Shown here piece after piece: positions 7,466 to 15,078 of a stretch of 29,135 bases of DNA (position 1 is the first letter of the stretch; every line of letters starts with the position of its first letter). Both the position numbers and the translations under genes were made by a program. The notes below the pieces were generated by a model, which was not told where the DNA came from, made no database searches, and worked only from the letters and a program-made list of their open reading frames with translations. Where the stretch lies: the NCBI GenBank assembly GCA_937897645.1, contig CALCNV010000171.1:1-29135 (forward strand), read 5' to 3'. This stretch comes from an uncultured Lysobacteraceae bacterium (GTDB taxonomy: Bacteria; Pseudomonadota; Gammaproteobacteria; Xanthomonadales; Xanthomonadaceae).

Positions 7466-8155
7466 ATGCAGAAGCACATCCTCATCGTCGACGACGAGCC
7501 CGCGATCCGCGACATGGTCGCCTTCGCCCTGCGCAAAGGCGATTTCGAACCCGTCCACGCCGGCGACGCGCGCGAAGCCCAGACCGCCATCGCCGACCGC
7601 GTGCCCGACCTGATCCTGCTGGACTGGATGCTGCCCGGCACCAGCGGCCTGGAACTCGCCCGGCGCTGGCGCAAGGACGCCCTGACCCGCGACGTGCCCA
7701 TCATCATGCTGACCGCGCGCGGCGAGGAAAACGACCGCGTCGGCGGTCTCGAAGCGGGCGTCGACGACTACGTGGTGAAACCCTTCTCGGCCCGCGAACT
7801 GCTGGCCCGCATCCGTGCGGTGATGCGCCGCTCGCGCGAAGACGACGAGGACGGCAGCATCGCCGTCGGCGAGCTGCGCATCGACGGCGCCGCACACCGC
7901 GTGTTCGCCGGCGACCAGCCGGTGCCGATCGGCCCCACCGAATACCGTCTGCTGCATTTCTTCATGACCCACCCCGAACGCGTGTACAGCCGTACCCAAC
8001 TGCTGGACCACGTGTGGGGTGGCAGCGTCTACGTGGAAGAACGCACCGTGGACGTGCACATCCGTCGCCTGCGCAAGACCCTGGAACCGCACGGCGTGGA
8101 AAACATGGTGCAGACGGTGCGCGGGTCGGGGTACCGGTTTTCGGCGTCGATGTAG
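7466..8155 (+). CDS. phoB: Phosphate regulon response regulator PhoB
   Basis: The product has 229 residues and the OmpR/PhoB layout. The receiver domain has the acidic pair Asp9-Asp10, phosphoacceptor Asp53 in LILLDWMLPG and Lys of YVVKPFS; the C-terminal winged helix contains PTEYRLLHFFMTHPERVYSRTQLLDHVWG and the VDVHIRRLRKTLEP recognition helix. When phosphorylated by PhoR it activates phosphate-scavenging genes. The ATG at 7466 follows AGGAA at 5 bases and starts exactly at the conserved MQKHILIVDDE. An upstream Pho box suggests autoregulation. phoR follows after a 121-base gap filled by a palindromic repeat, and ppk and ppx lie downstream. The identity as PhoB rather than another OmpR-type regulator rests on both sequence and context. 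Confidence 0.95.
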   Translation: MQKHILIVDDEPAIRDMVAFALRKGDFEPVHAGDAREAQTAIADRVPDLILLDWMLPGTSGLELARRWRKDALTRDVPIIMLTARGEENDRVGGLEAGVDDYVVKPFSARELLARIRAVMRRSREDDEDGSIAVGELRIDGAAHRVFAGDQPVPIGPTEYRLLHFFMTHPERVYSRTQLLDHVWGGSVYVEERTVDVHIRRLRKTLEPHGVENMVQTVRGSGYRFSASM

Positions 8156-8157
8156 TC

Positions 8158-8229
8158 GGTTCTTGGTTGCTGGTTCTTGGTTCTTGGAAAAAAGCGCCTG
8201 CTTGAACCAACAACCAACAACCAACAACC
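8158..8229. repeat. GGTTSTTGG-family inverted repeat between phoB and phoR
   Basis: A 30-base arm of GGTTCTTGG/GGTTGCTGG units (8158-8187) is mirrored by 23 bases of CCAACAACC units (8207-8229), with a 19-base loop and no internal core. It begins two bases after the phoB stop codon and could form a large hairpin in a phoBR transcript. Confidence 0.88.
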
Positions 8230-8276
8230 CGCGATCCGTGCGCGAAACCGCAACACACCTCTGACACAATCCCCCC

Positions 8277-9620
8277 ATGCCCGACCACATCCGCTCCGCC
8301 TGGTTCAAGACGCTCGGCCAACTGGTCGCGGTGCTGGCGGCGGCCGTGGTGGTGGGATGGCTGGTGGGACAGGTGTGGCCGGTGCTGGCGATCGCCGCAC
8401 TGGGCGTGGTGGCCTGGCACTACTGGCGGCTGCGCAAGGTGCTGCTGCGCCTGATCGCACGCCAGCGGCTGGAGCCCGCGCAGGGCGAAGGCGTCTGGAA
8501 CGAACTCGACCGCCTGCTCTACCGCGGCCAGGCCGAGATGCGCACGCGCAAGCGCCGTCTGCTGGACATGCTGCGCGCCTACCGCGCCGCCGCCGCCGCG
8601 CTGCCTGATGCCGTCGTAGTGGTGGAACGCAACAGCCAGCGTGTGCAGTGGTTCAACAAGGCCGCGACCACGCTGCTTGGATTGCAATATCCCGGCGATA
8701 TCGGCGCTGCCGTCGGCGAACGCCTGCAGCCTTTGTCGCTGTCGCATTGGCTGGCGGCGGGCCGCAACGCCGAACCGATGCTGGACGCCGAATCACCTAT
8801 CGATCCCGCCCTGCGCCTCAACCTGCGCCTGATCCCGTATTCAGACGACTACTGGCTGCTGGTCGCGCGCGACGTGACCAAGATGCTGCGCCTGGAACAC
8901 ATGCGCCGTGACTTCGTCGCCAACGTGTCGCACGAGTTGCGCACGCCACTGACCGTGATCCACGGCTACCTGGACATGCTGGACCCTACTGATTTCCCCG
9001 AGTGGACGCCGATCCTGGCCGAGATGCAGAAGCAGTCGCAGCGCATGACCCAGTTGGTGGAAGACCTGCTGACGCTGTCGCGTTTGGAGGCACAGGACAG
9101 CGTGTCCGAAGAAAGCGTGGCCATGGCCCCGATGCTGGCCACCTTGAAGCGAGAAGCCGAGGCGCTCAGCCAGCATCGCCACACCATCGTCGTGCAGGAC
9201 GAGGCCCAGTGCGACCTGTGGGGTTCCAACAAAGAATTGCACAGCGCCTTCTCCAACCTGGTCAGCAACGCGGTGCGCTACACGCCGGTCGACGGCAGCA
9301 TCACCCTGCGCTTCGCGCGCGACGAAGCCGGCGGTGCCGTGCTCAGCGTGCGCGACAGCGGTTACGGCATCCCGGCCGCGCACCTGCCGCGCATCACCGA
9401 ACGCTTCTACCGCGTGTCCACCAGTCGTTCGCGCGAAAGCGGCGGCACCGGCCTGGGCCTGTCCATCGTCAAGCACGTATTGCACCTGCACCAGGCGCGG
9501 CTGGAAATCGAAAGCGAAGTCGGCCAAGGCAGCACGTTTTCCATCCATTTCACACCCGAACGCGTGAGTCCGCGCGACACCGCCTTGTCGCGGATTCCCA
9601 CCCAGAGCCTGAGCGCATGA
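8277..9620 (+). CDS. phoR: Phosphate regulon sensor histidine kinase PhoR
   Basis: The product has 447 residues. Two hydrophobic segments at about residues 14-48 form a membrane hairpin with almost no periplasmic loop, as in PhoR, which senses phosphate through the PstSCAB-PhoU complex rather than by an external domain. A PAS-like region (about 95-200, with LPDAVVVVERNSQRVQWFN) precedes the H-box FVANVSHELRTPLTVIHGYL, whose His219 is the phosphorylation site. The HATPase part shows the N-box LHSAFSNLVSNAVRYT, DSGYGIP and GGTGLGLSIVKHV. It phosphorylates PhoB under phosphate limitation. Its stop codon overlaps the ppk1 ATG as ATGA, so kinase and polyphosphate synthesis are translationally linked. 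Confidence 0.95.
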   Translation: MPDHIRSAWFKTLGQLVAVLAAAVVVGWLVGQVWPVLAIAALGVVAWHYWRLRKVLLRLIARQRLEPAQGEGVWNELDRLLYRGQAEMRTRKRRLLDMLRAYRAAAAALPDAVVVVERNSQRVQWFNKAATTLLGLQYPGDIGAAVGERLQPLSLSHWLAAGRNAEPMLDAESPIDPALRLNLRLIPYSDDYWLLVARDVTKMLRLEHMRRDFVANVSHELRTPLTVIHGYLDMLDPTDFPEWTPILAEMQKQSQRMTQLVEDLLTLSRLEAQDSVSEESVAMAPMLATLKREAEALSQHRHTIVVQDEAQCDLWGSNKELHSAFSNLVSNAVRYTPVDGSITLRFARDEAGGAVLSVRDSGYGIPAAHLPRITERFYRVSTSRSRESGGTGLGLSIVKHVLHLHQARLEIESEVGQGSTFSIHFTPERVSPRDTALSRIPTQSLSA

Positions 9621-11713
9621 ACGCCGCCAATCCGTCATTGCCCGAGATCGTCCCGCCCAGCGAAGGCGATCCGTTGCGCGATCCTTCGCTGTATCTCAAC
9701 CGTGAACTGTCGCAACTGGATTTCAATTTCCGCGTATTGGCGCAGGCGCTGGACCCGCAAGTGCCGCTGCTGGAGCGCCTGCGCTTCCTGTGCATTTCCT
9801 GCACCAACCTGGACGAATTCTTCGAGATCCGCGCCGCCACCGTGCGCCACGCGATGGATTTCGGCCTACCCGCCGCTGCGGACGGCATGAGCCCGGCGAC
9901 CATCCTCAACAAGATCCACGACCGCGCCGCCAAGCTGGTGGACGCGCAATACCAATGCTGGAACGAAGTCATCCGCCCGTCCTTGAACCAGGCCGGCGTG
10001 CGCGTGCTGGGTCGTGATTCGTGGAACGCGCGCCAGACGCGCTGGTTGCGCGCCTACTTCCGCAACGAAATCATGCCGGTGCTGTCGCCACTGGGCCTGG
10101 ACCCGTCGCATCCGTTCCCGAAGATCCTCAACAAGTCCCTGAACATCGTGGTGGTGTTGAAGGGCAAGGATGCCTTCGGCCGCGCCGGCCACTTGGCCAT
10201 CGTGCGTGCGCCGCGTTCGCTGCCGCGCATCATCCACCTGCCGCAGCGCGTGTCGGGTGGCGAACACGATTTCGTGCTGTTGTCGTCAGTGCTGTCTGCG
10301 TTTGCGGATGAAATGTTCCCGGGCATGGAGGTCAAGGGCGCGTACCAGTTCCGCGTGACCCGCAATTCCGAACTCGTGGTCGACGAAGCGGAAGTGGAAA
10401 ACCTTGCGCTGGCCCTGCGCGATGAACTGGTCGGACGCGGCTACAACCCCGCCGTGCGCCTGGAAATCGCCAAGGATTGCCCCAAGGCCATCGTGCGCAC
10501 GCTGTTGCAGAACTTCGCGCTGCCGGAGAACGCGGTGTACCTGATCGATGGCCCGGTCAACCTCAACCGCGTCACCCAGGTCTATGACCTGGTGGCCCGG
10601 CCGGAGCTCAAGTACCCCACGTTCACACCCCGCGCTTTGCGTGGCCTCGATGCGATGTTCGAGACCGTGGACGATGGCGACGTGCTGATGCACCACCCGT
10701 TCGACGCGTTCACGCCGGTGCTGGAACTGATACGCCAGGCGGCGACCGATCCGCAGGTGCTTGCGATCAAGCAGACCTTGTATCGCACCGGCAAGGACTC
10801 GGCGATTGTCGATGCGCTGATCCTGGCCGCGCGCAACGGCAAGGACGTCACCGTGGTGGTGGAACTGCGCGCGCGCTTCGACGAGGACGCCAACCTCGGC
10901 GTCGCCGATCGCCTGCAGGAAGCCGGCGTGCAAGTCGTGTATGGCGTGGTCGGCTTCAAGACCCACGGCAAGATGCTGCTCATCGTGCGCCGCGAAGGCC
11001 GCAAGCTGCGTCGCTACGTGCATCTGGGCACCGGCAACTACCACAGCGGCACTGCGCGCGCGTACACCGACCTGGGCCTGATCACCACCGATCCCGACAT
11101 CGGCAACGATGTGCACCTGCTGTTCCAGCAACTGTCGGGACTGGCGCCATCGACCAAGCTCAAGCGCCTGCTGCAATCACCGTTCACCCTGCATCCGGGC
11201 CTGATCAAGAAGATCGAGCGCGAAGCGAAACTGGCACGCGCTGGAAAACCAGGGCGCATCATCATCAAGATCAACGCCATCAACGAGCCGCGCATCATCC
11301 GTGCGCTGTACGCCGCCTCGCAGGCCGGCGTGAGCATCGACATGATCGTGCGTGGCGCTTGCGCGCTGCGTCCGGGCGTGCCGGGCATCTCGGACAACAT
11401 CCGCGTGCGCTCGATCGTCGGCCGTTTCCTGGAACACAGCCGCATCTACTGGTTCGGCAACGACGGTGACCCGGAACTGTATTGCGCCAGCGCCGACTGG
11501 CTGGAGCGCAACCTGTTGCACCGCGTGGAAACCTGCTTCCCGATCCTGGACGAAGACCTGGCCGCACGCGTGCATCGCGAAGCACTGCAGAACTACCTGG
11601 ACGACAACACCAGTGCCTGGGAACTGGACCAGGACGGCGAATACCACAAGCTCTCACCCGCCGAAGGCGAAGCGCCCTACTCCGCGCAAGCCACCCTCCT
11701 CTCCAAGGTCTAA
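9617..11713 (+). CDS. ppk1: Polyphosphate kinase 1
   Basis: The product has 698 residues, a normal PPK1 length. It makes inorganic polyphosphate from ATP. The N-terminal domain contains YLNRELSQLDFNFRVL and the helix with RLRFLCISCTNLDEFFEIR; the two phospholipase-D-like catalytic domains contain VVVELRARFDEDAN, the HLGTGNYHSGTAR motif (His469, the expected phosphohistidine) and the later FGNDGDPELYCASADWLERNL. These are diagnostic of PPK1. The ATG overlaps the phoR stop by four bases; there is no independent ribosome-binding site, so translation is probably coupled. The neighbours phoB/phoR upstream and ppx downstream tie polyphosphate turnover to phosphate sensing. The only spacer, between ppk1 and ppx, carries a perfect 30-bp palindrome. 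Confidence 0.96.
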   Translation: MNAANPSLPEIVPPSEGDPLRDPSLYLNRELSQLDFNFRVLAQALDPQVPLLERLRFLCISCTNLDEFFEIRAATVRHAMDFGLPAAADGMSPATILNKIHDRAAKLVDAQYQCWNEVIRPSLNQAGVRVLGRDSWNARQTRWLRAYFRNEIMPVLSPLGLDPSHPFPKILNKSLNIVVVLKGKDAFGRAGHLAIVRAPRSLPRIIHLPQRVSGGEHDFVLLSSVLSAFADEMFPGMEVKGAYQFRVTRNSELVVDEAEVENLALALRDELVGRGYNPAVRLEIAKDCPKAIVRTLLQNFALPENAVYLIDGPVNLNRVTQVYDLVARPELKYPTFTPRALRGLDAMFETVDDGDVLMHHPFDAFTPVLELIRQAATDPQVLAIKQTLYRTGKDSAIVDALILAARNGKDVTVVVELRARFDEDANLGVADRLQEAGVQVVYGVVGFKTHGKMLLIVRREGRKLRRYVHLGTGNYHSGTARAYTDLGLITTDPDIGNDVHLLFQQLSGLAPSTKLKRLLQSPFTLHPGLIKKIEREAKLARAGKPGRIIIKINAINEPRIIRALYAASQAGVSIDMIVRGACALRPGVPGISDNIRVRSIVGRFLEHSRIYWFGNDGDPELYCASADWLERNLLHRVETCFPILDEDLAARVHREALQNYLDDNTSAWELDQDGEYHKLSPAEGEAPYSAQATLLSKV

Positions 11714-11721
11714 CCGCCTTT

Positions 11722-11803
11722 GGTAGGAGCGCCCCATGGGCGCGAGCTCTTGATGTTCGCGCGTAACGCCATGAAGAGCTCGCGCCCATGGGGCGCTCCT
11801 ACC
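11722..11803. repeat. REP-type element: perfect 30-bp inverted repeat, GTAGGAGC family
   Basis: Arm 11722-11751 (GGTAGGAGCGCCCCATGGGC...) is the exact reverse complement of 11774-11803, with a 22-base loop. A close copy with a related loop is at 16874-16953. It sits between ppk1 and ppx and could act as an mRNA-stabilising or attenuating hairpin; no T-tract follows. Confidence 0.92.
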
Positions 11804-11832
11804 GGATGACCAGCATCGGTTAACATTCCCCC

Positions 11833-13362
11833 ATGCCCTTCGCCGCCTCCGCCGTCTCTCCACCCCTCCAGGACGGCGACCAGCTCGCGGCCGTCGACAT
11901 CGGCTCCAACAGTTTCCACATGGTCGTGGCCCGCTACACGCTGGGCCAGCTGCGCGTGGTGGACCGTTTGCGCGAAACCGTGCGCATGGCCGACGGCCTC
12001 GATGGCAAGGGCGGCATCTCGTCGGCTGCGCGCCAGCGCGGACTGGAATGCCTGGCGCGTTTCGGCCAGCGTATCCGCGACATCCCCTCGCTGCGCGTAC
12101 GCGCGCTCGCCACCAACACCGTGCGCCAGCTGTCCTCGCCGCAGAGTTTCCTGGTGCCTGCGGAAACCGCGCTGGGCCATGCGATCGAAGTCGTATCCGG
12201 TCGCGAAGAAGCGCGCCTGATCTACCTGGGCGTCGCCCACGCGCAACCGCCCAAACCGGGCCAGCAGCGTCTGGTCATCGACATCGGCGGCGGCTCCACC
12301 GAGTTCATCATCGGCCGCGGCTTCGAGCAGATCGAGCGCGAGAGCATGCAAGTCGGCTGCATCGCCAGCACGCGCCGCTTCTTTCCCGGCGGCAAGTTGT
12401 CGAAGAAGCGTTGGAAGGATGCCTTGACCGAAATCGGTGCGGAGTTCCAGCAATTCTCCGGCCTGTACCGTTCGCTCGGTTGGCAGGAGGCCTTGGGTTC
12501 GTCCGGCACGCACAAGGCGATCGGCGAAATCTGCGCGGCAATGAAGTTGACCAAGGGCGCCATCACTGCCGAGGCCTTGCCGCAGGTGCGCGAACGCCTG
12601 CTGCAGGCCGACCACATCGACAGGATCGAACTGCCCGGCCTCTCCAGTGATCGCCGTCCGATCATCGCCGGCGGCGTGCTGGTGCTGGAAGCCGCATTCG
12701 AGGCCTTGGGTTTGCAACGCCTGATGGTGAGCAAGGCGGCGATGCGTGAAGGCATCCTCTACGACATGCTCGGCCGCGGCAGCGAGAACGATCCGCGTGA
12801 CGCCTCGGTCTCCGCGCTGGCCCTGCGCTATGGCATGGACGAAGTGCAATCCGCGCGCGTGGAAGGCACGGCCATGCGCCTGTTCGAGCAGGTCGCGGAA
12901 AACTGGGCGCTGGACGACGACGACGCGCGCCAGCTCGGCTGGGCCGCACGCCTGCACGAGATCGGCCTGGCCGTGGCGCACAGCCAGTACCACGTGCACG
13001 GCGCCTACCTGCTGGAACATTCGGACATTTCCGGCTTCTCGCGCCAGGAACAACAGGTGTTGGCGGCACTGGTGCGCACGCATCGCCGCGGCATTCCAAA
13101 ATCGGCTTTCGATGCGCTCCCCGACCGCCTGTTGTCGAGCGCGCGTCGCAAGGCGGCGCTGCTGCGGCTGGCGGTGTTGCTGCATCGCGCGCACGAGTCG
13201 GACCGCATACCGAAACTGGTGGCCACCGGCAATGTCGATGCGCTGCATCTGGTGATCGACAAGCAGTGGATCGAGTCGCGGCCCCTGCTGAAGGCCGACC
13301 TGTTGGGCGAACCCGAGGACATGGCCGGGCTGGGCGTGGCATTGCGCACGTTCGTGGAGTGA
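11833..13362 (+). CDS. ppx: Exopolyphosphatase
   Basis: The product has 509 residues and hydrolyses inorganic polyphosphate from its ends; the family also includes guanosine pentaphosphate phosphohydrolase GppA. The actin-like ASKHA fold is shown by AAVDIGSNSFHMVVARY (from residue 19) and LVIDIGGGSTEFIIG (from about residue 143), the two phosphate-binding loops, plus the GREEARLIYLGV helix with the catalytic glutamate. The C-terminal third contains an HD-like helical domain with AARLHEIGLAVAHSQYHVHGAYLLEHSDISGF. The position directly after ppk1 favours Ppx over GppA. The next gene starts 4 bases after its stop codon. The start at 11833 lacks a clear ribosome-binding site. Confidence 0.94.
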   Translation: MPFAASAVSPPLQDGDQLAAVDIGSNSFHMVVARYTLGQLRVVDRLRETVRMADGLDGKGGISSAARQRGLECLARFGQRIRDIPSLRVRALATNTVRQLSSPQSFLVPAETALGHAIEVVSGREEARLIYLGVAHAQPPKPGQQRLVIDIGGGSTEFIIGRGFEQIERESMQVGCIASTRRFFPGGKLSKKRWKDALTEIGAEFQQFSGLYRSLGWQEALGSSGTHKAIGEICAAMKLTKGAITAEALPQVRERLLQADHIDRIELPGLSSDRRPIIAGGVLVLEAAFEALGLQRLMVSKAAMREGILYDMLGRGSENDPRDASVSALALRYGMDEVQSARVEGTAMRLFEQVAENWALDDDDARQLGWAARLHEIGLAVAHSQYHVHGAYLLEHSDISGFSRQEQQVLAALVRTHRRGIPKSAFDALPDRLLSSARRKAALLRLAVLLHRAHESDRIPKLVATGNVDALHLVIDKQWIESRPLLKADLLGEPEDMAGLGVALRTFVE

Positions 13363-13366
13363 GGGC

Positions 13367-14311
13367 TTGAAGACCCTGCGCATCCCACGCACGGACCTGG
13401 AGGTTTCACGCATCGCCTATGGCTGCATGCAGCTGAGCAAGGCCTGGGACGATGCGCCGATCACGGCGTTGGAAATTGCATCGACGCTGAGGCTGGTCGA
13501 GGTCGCGTTGGAACAGGGCATCACCCTGTTCGACCATGCGGATATCTATGCGCGCGGGAAGTCCGAGTTGCTGTTCGGGGAAGCCTTGCGGCAGATGCCC
13601 GGCCTGCGCGAGCGCATCGTGCTGCAGTCCAAGTGCGGCATCCGTTTCGCAGATACGCCGCAAGTGGGCATGCCGGCGCGCTACGACTTCAGTCGCGACC
13701 ATCTGCTGGATTCGGTGGAAGGCAGCCTGCGGCGCCTGGGCACGGACCGGTTGGACCTGCTGATGCTGCATCGGCCGGATCCGTTGATGCAGCCTGAGGA
13801 AGTGGCAAGCGCGTTCGATGCGCTGTATCGCAGTGGCAAGGTGCGTTATTTCGGGGTCAGCAACCACAGTGCATCGCAGGTTTCGCTGCTGCAGAAATTC
13901 GTGGACCAGCCGCTGGTCGTCAACCAGATCGAAGTGAGCCTGCGGCACCACTATCCGATTTCGGAAACCATCCTGGGCAACCAGCCCGGCGGCACGTATG
14001 CCGGCGCGACGGGCACGCTGGACTATTGCCGCGAGCACGAAATACTGGTGCAGGCATGGTCGCCGTTGGCGGGCGGAAAGTTGTCCGGGCCGGCGGCGGC
14101 GCTGGTGGCGGAGTTCGCGCAAGCCAAAGGTACGTCGCCGGAGGCAGTGTTACTCGCTTGGTTGTTGAAACATCCTGCGCCGATCCAGCCGATTGTGGGG
14201 ACTACGAATCCGGAGCGGCTTGCTGCGAGTTGTGCGGCGGATGTGGTCGAGTTGTCTCGGGAGGAGTGGTATGGGTTGTTGGCGGCGGTGCGGGGGCTTG
14301 GGGTGCCTTGA
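13367..14311 (+). CDS. Aldo/keto reductase, YdhF-like
   Basis: This 314-residue NADPH-dependent oxidoreductase has the TIM-barrel fold. The catalytic tetrad can be read as Asp56 and Tyr61 (in TLFDHADIYARGKSE), Lys89 (in IVLQSKCGIRF) and His135 (in LLMLHRPDPLMQPEEVA). The C-terminal QPIVGTTNPERL is the coenzyme-phosphate binding part. The sequence resembles E. coli YdhF more than the beta-subunit-type members; substrates are unknown. The start is a TTG with GGAG 7 bases upstream, inside the last codons of ppx, so it is probably cotranscribed with ppx. The last 150 bases use G- and T-rich codons (TTG, GTT, GCT) unlike the rest, next to a low-GC patch. A link to polyphosphate metabolism is not implied. 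Confidence 0.88.
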   Translation: MKTLRIPRTDLEVSRIAYGCMQLSKAWDDAPITALEIASTLRLVEVALEQGITLFDHADIYARGKSELLFGEALRQMPGLRERIVLQSKCGIRFADTPQVGMPARYDFSRDHLLDSVEGSLRRLGTDRLDLLMLHRPDPLMQPEEVASAFDALYRSGKVRYFGVSNHSASQVSLLQKFVDQPLVVNQIEVSLRHHYPISETILGNQPGGTYAGATGTLDYCREHEILVQAWSPLAGGKLSGPAAALVAEFAQAKGTSPEAVLLAWLLKHPAPIQPIVGTTNPERLAASCAADVVELSREEWYGLLAAVRGLGVP

Positions 14312-14427
14312 TCAACTGAAGTCCGGGGAATTCGATTGTAGTTATCGTCTGGATATTGGCTTCATAGCCTTATCACGTGATTATTGGTGGTTAGTTAAGA
14401 GTTAGGCCTCACTTTGGAGATCGTAGC

Positions 14428-14892
14428 ATGCGCACTGTTTTGCTTCTATTGGCAACACTTTTCACGGTCCGAGCTTTTGCTGGCGAGGCTCCAGTGCAGA
14501 CGACTGTCCGGTTTGATGGAATGTACCGAACAGAGAAGGTGTTATTCCCGAAGCCCTTCATAATGAAAGATGGCCGCGTATTCGACGGCTTTCATGAATA
14601 CCTTAGATTTTTCGCGGACGGTACTGTGTTGTCTAGTTCTAGACCGGAAGCTAGAGAACAGCCGACAGACCTTTCTGAAATTGCAAGTTGGCTTAGTAAA
14701 GAAAACCCGGCTATCCCACGAAGCAGCTATACAGTCCACGATGGGGTTGTCACCTTCACGAAAGTCTCAAACGCCGGAACCGTTAGATGGAGTGGCGGTT
14801 CTGATGGGGATGGGCTGTCGATGGACTGGCACTCCGAGATCAATGGAAAATATGGCGTTTACAAGTTCAGCTTCATAACATTTACGCGGTGA
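14428..14892 (+). CDS. Orphan exported protein of unknown function, low GC
   Basis: This 154-residue protein starts with a signal peptide (MRTVLLLLATLFTVRAFAG) and should be periplasmic or secreted. The mature part is rich in beta-strand-like alternation (YLRFFADGTVLSSS, SYTVHDGVVTFTKV, TVRWSGGSDGDGLSMDW, GVYKFSFITFTR), reminiscent of small barrel or lipocalin-like proteins that report a threshold value, but I recognise no family. GGAG 8 bases before the ATG supports the start. GC content over 14341-14640 is 47% by hand count, far below the neighbours, and codons such as TTA, AGA and ATA are frequent. This suggests recent transfer. It stands alone, with an inverted repeat directly after it. 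Confidence 0.75.
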   Translation: MRTVLLLLATLFTVRAFAGEAPVQTTVRFDGMYRTEKVLFPKPFIMKDGRVFDGFHEYLRFFADGTVLSSSRPEAREQPTDLSEIASWLSKENPAIPRSSYTVHDGVVTFTKVSNAGTVRWSGGSDGDGLSMDWHSEINGKYGVYKFSFITFTR

Positions 14893-14896
14893 GCGC

Positions 14897-14972
14897 GTAG
14901 GCTGGGTTGGCTCTATCAACCAAGCGCCCTTCGATCGCGTAATGCTGGGTTAAAGAAGCCAACCCAGCCTGC
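14897..14972. repeat. Inverted repeat with GGCTGGGTTGGC arms
   Basis: Arm 14897-14912 (GTAGGCTGGGTTGGCT) is mirrored by 14957-14972 with one mismatch, with a 44-base loop. It differs from the other repeat families here. It starts 4 bases after the stop codon of the orphan exported protein gene and may act as its terminator, though no T-tract follows. Confidence 0.75.
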
Positions 14973-15078
14973 AACCCTCCGACAATGACCCTGACCGAAC
15001 CAAGTCATCCTACGGTCATCCTGCTGCCACACCTGCTACATACCCAACCCCTAGCATGCGCCGAAAATGGAGTCGCGC

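Noticed and set aside
11722..11803. The GTAGGAGC palindromes as intrinsic terminators
   Set aside because: No T-tract follows the arms, the loops are long and the family occurs in varied contexts, so they are listed as repeats rather than terminators.
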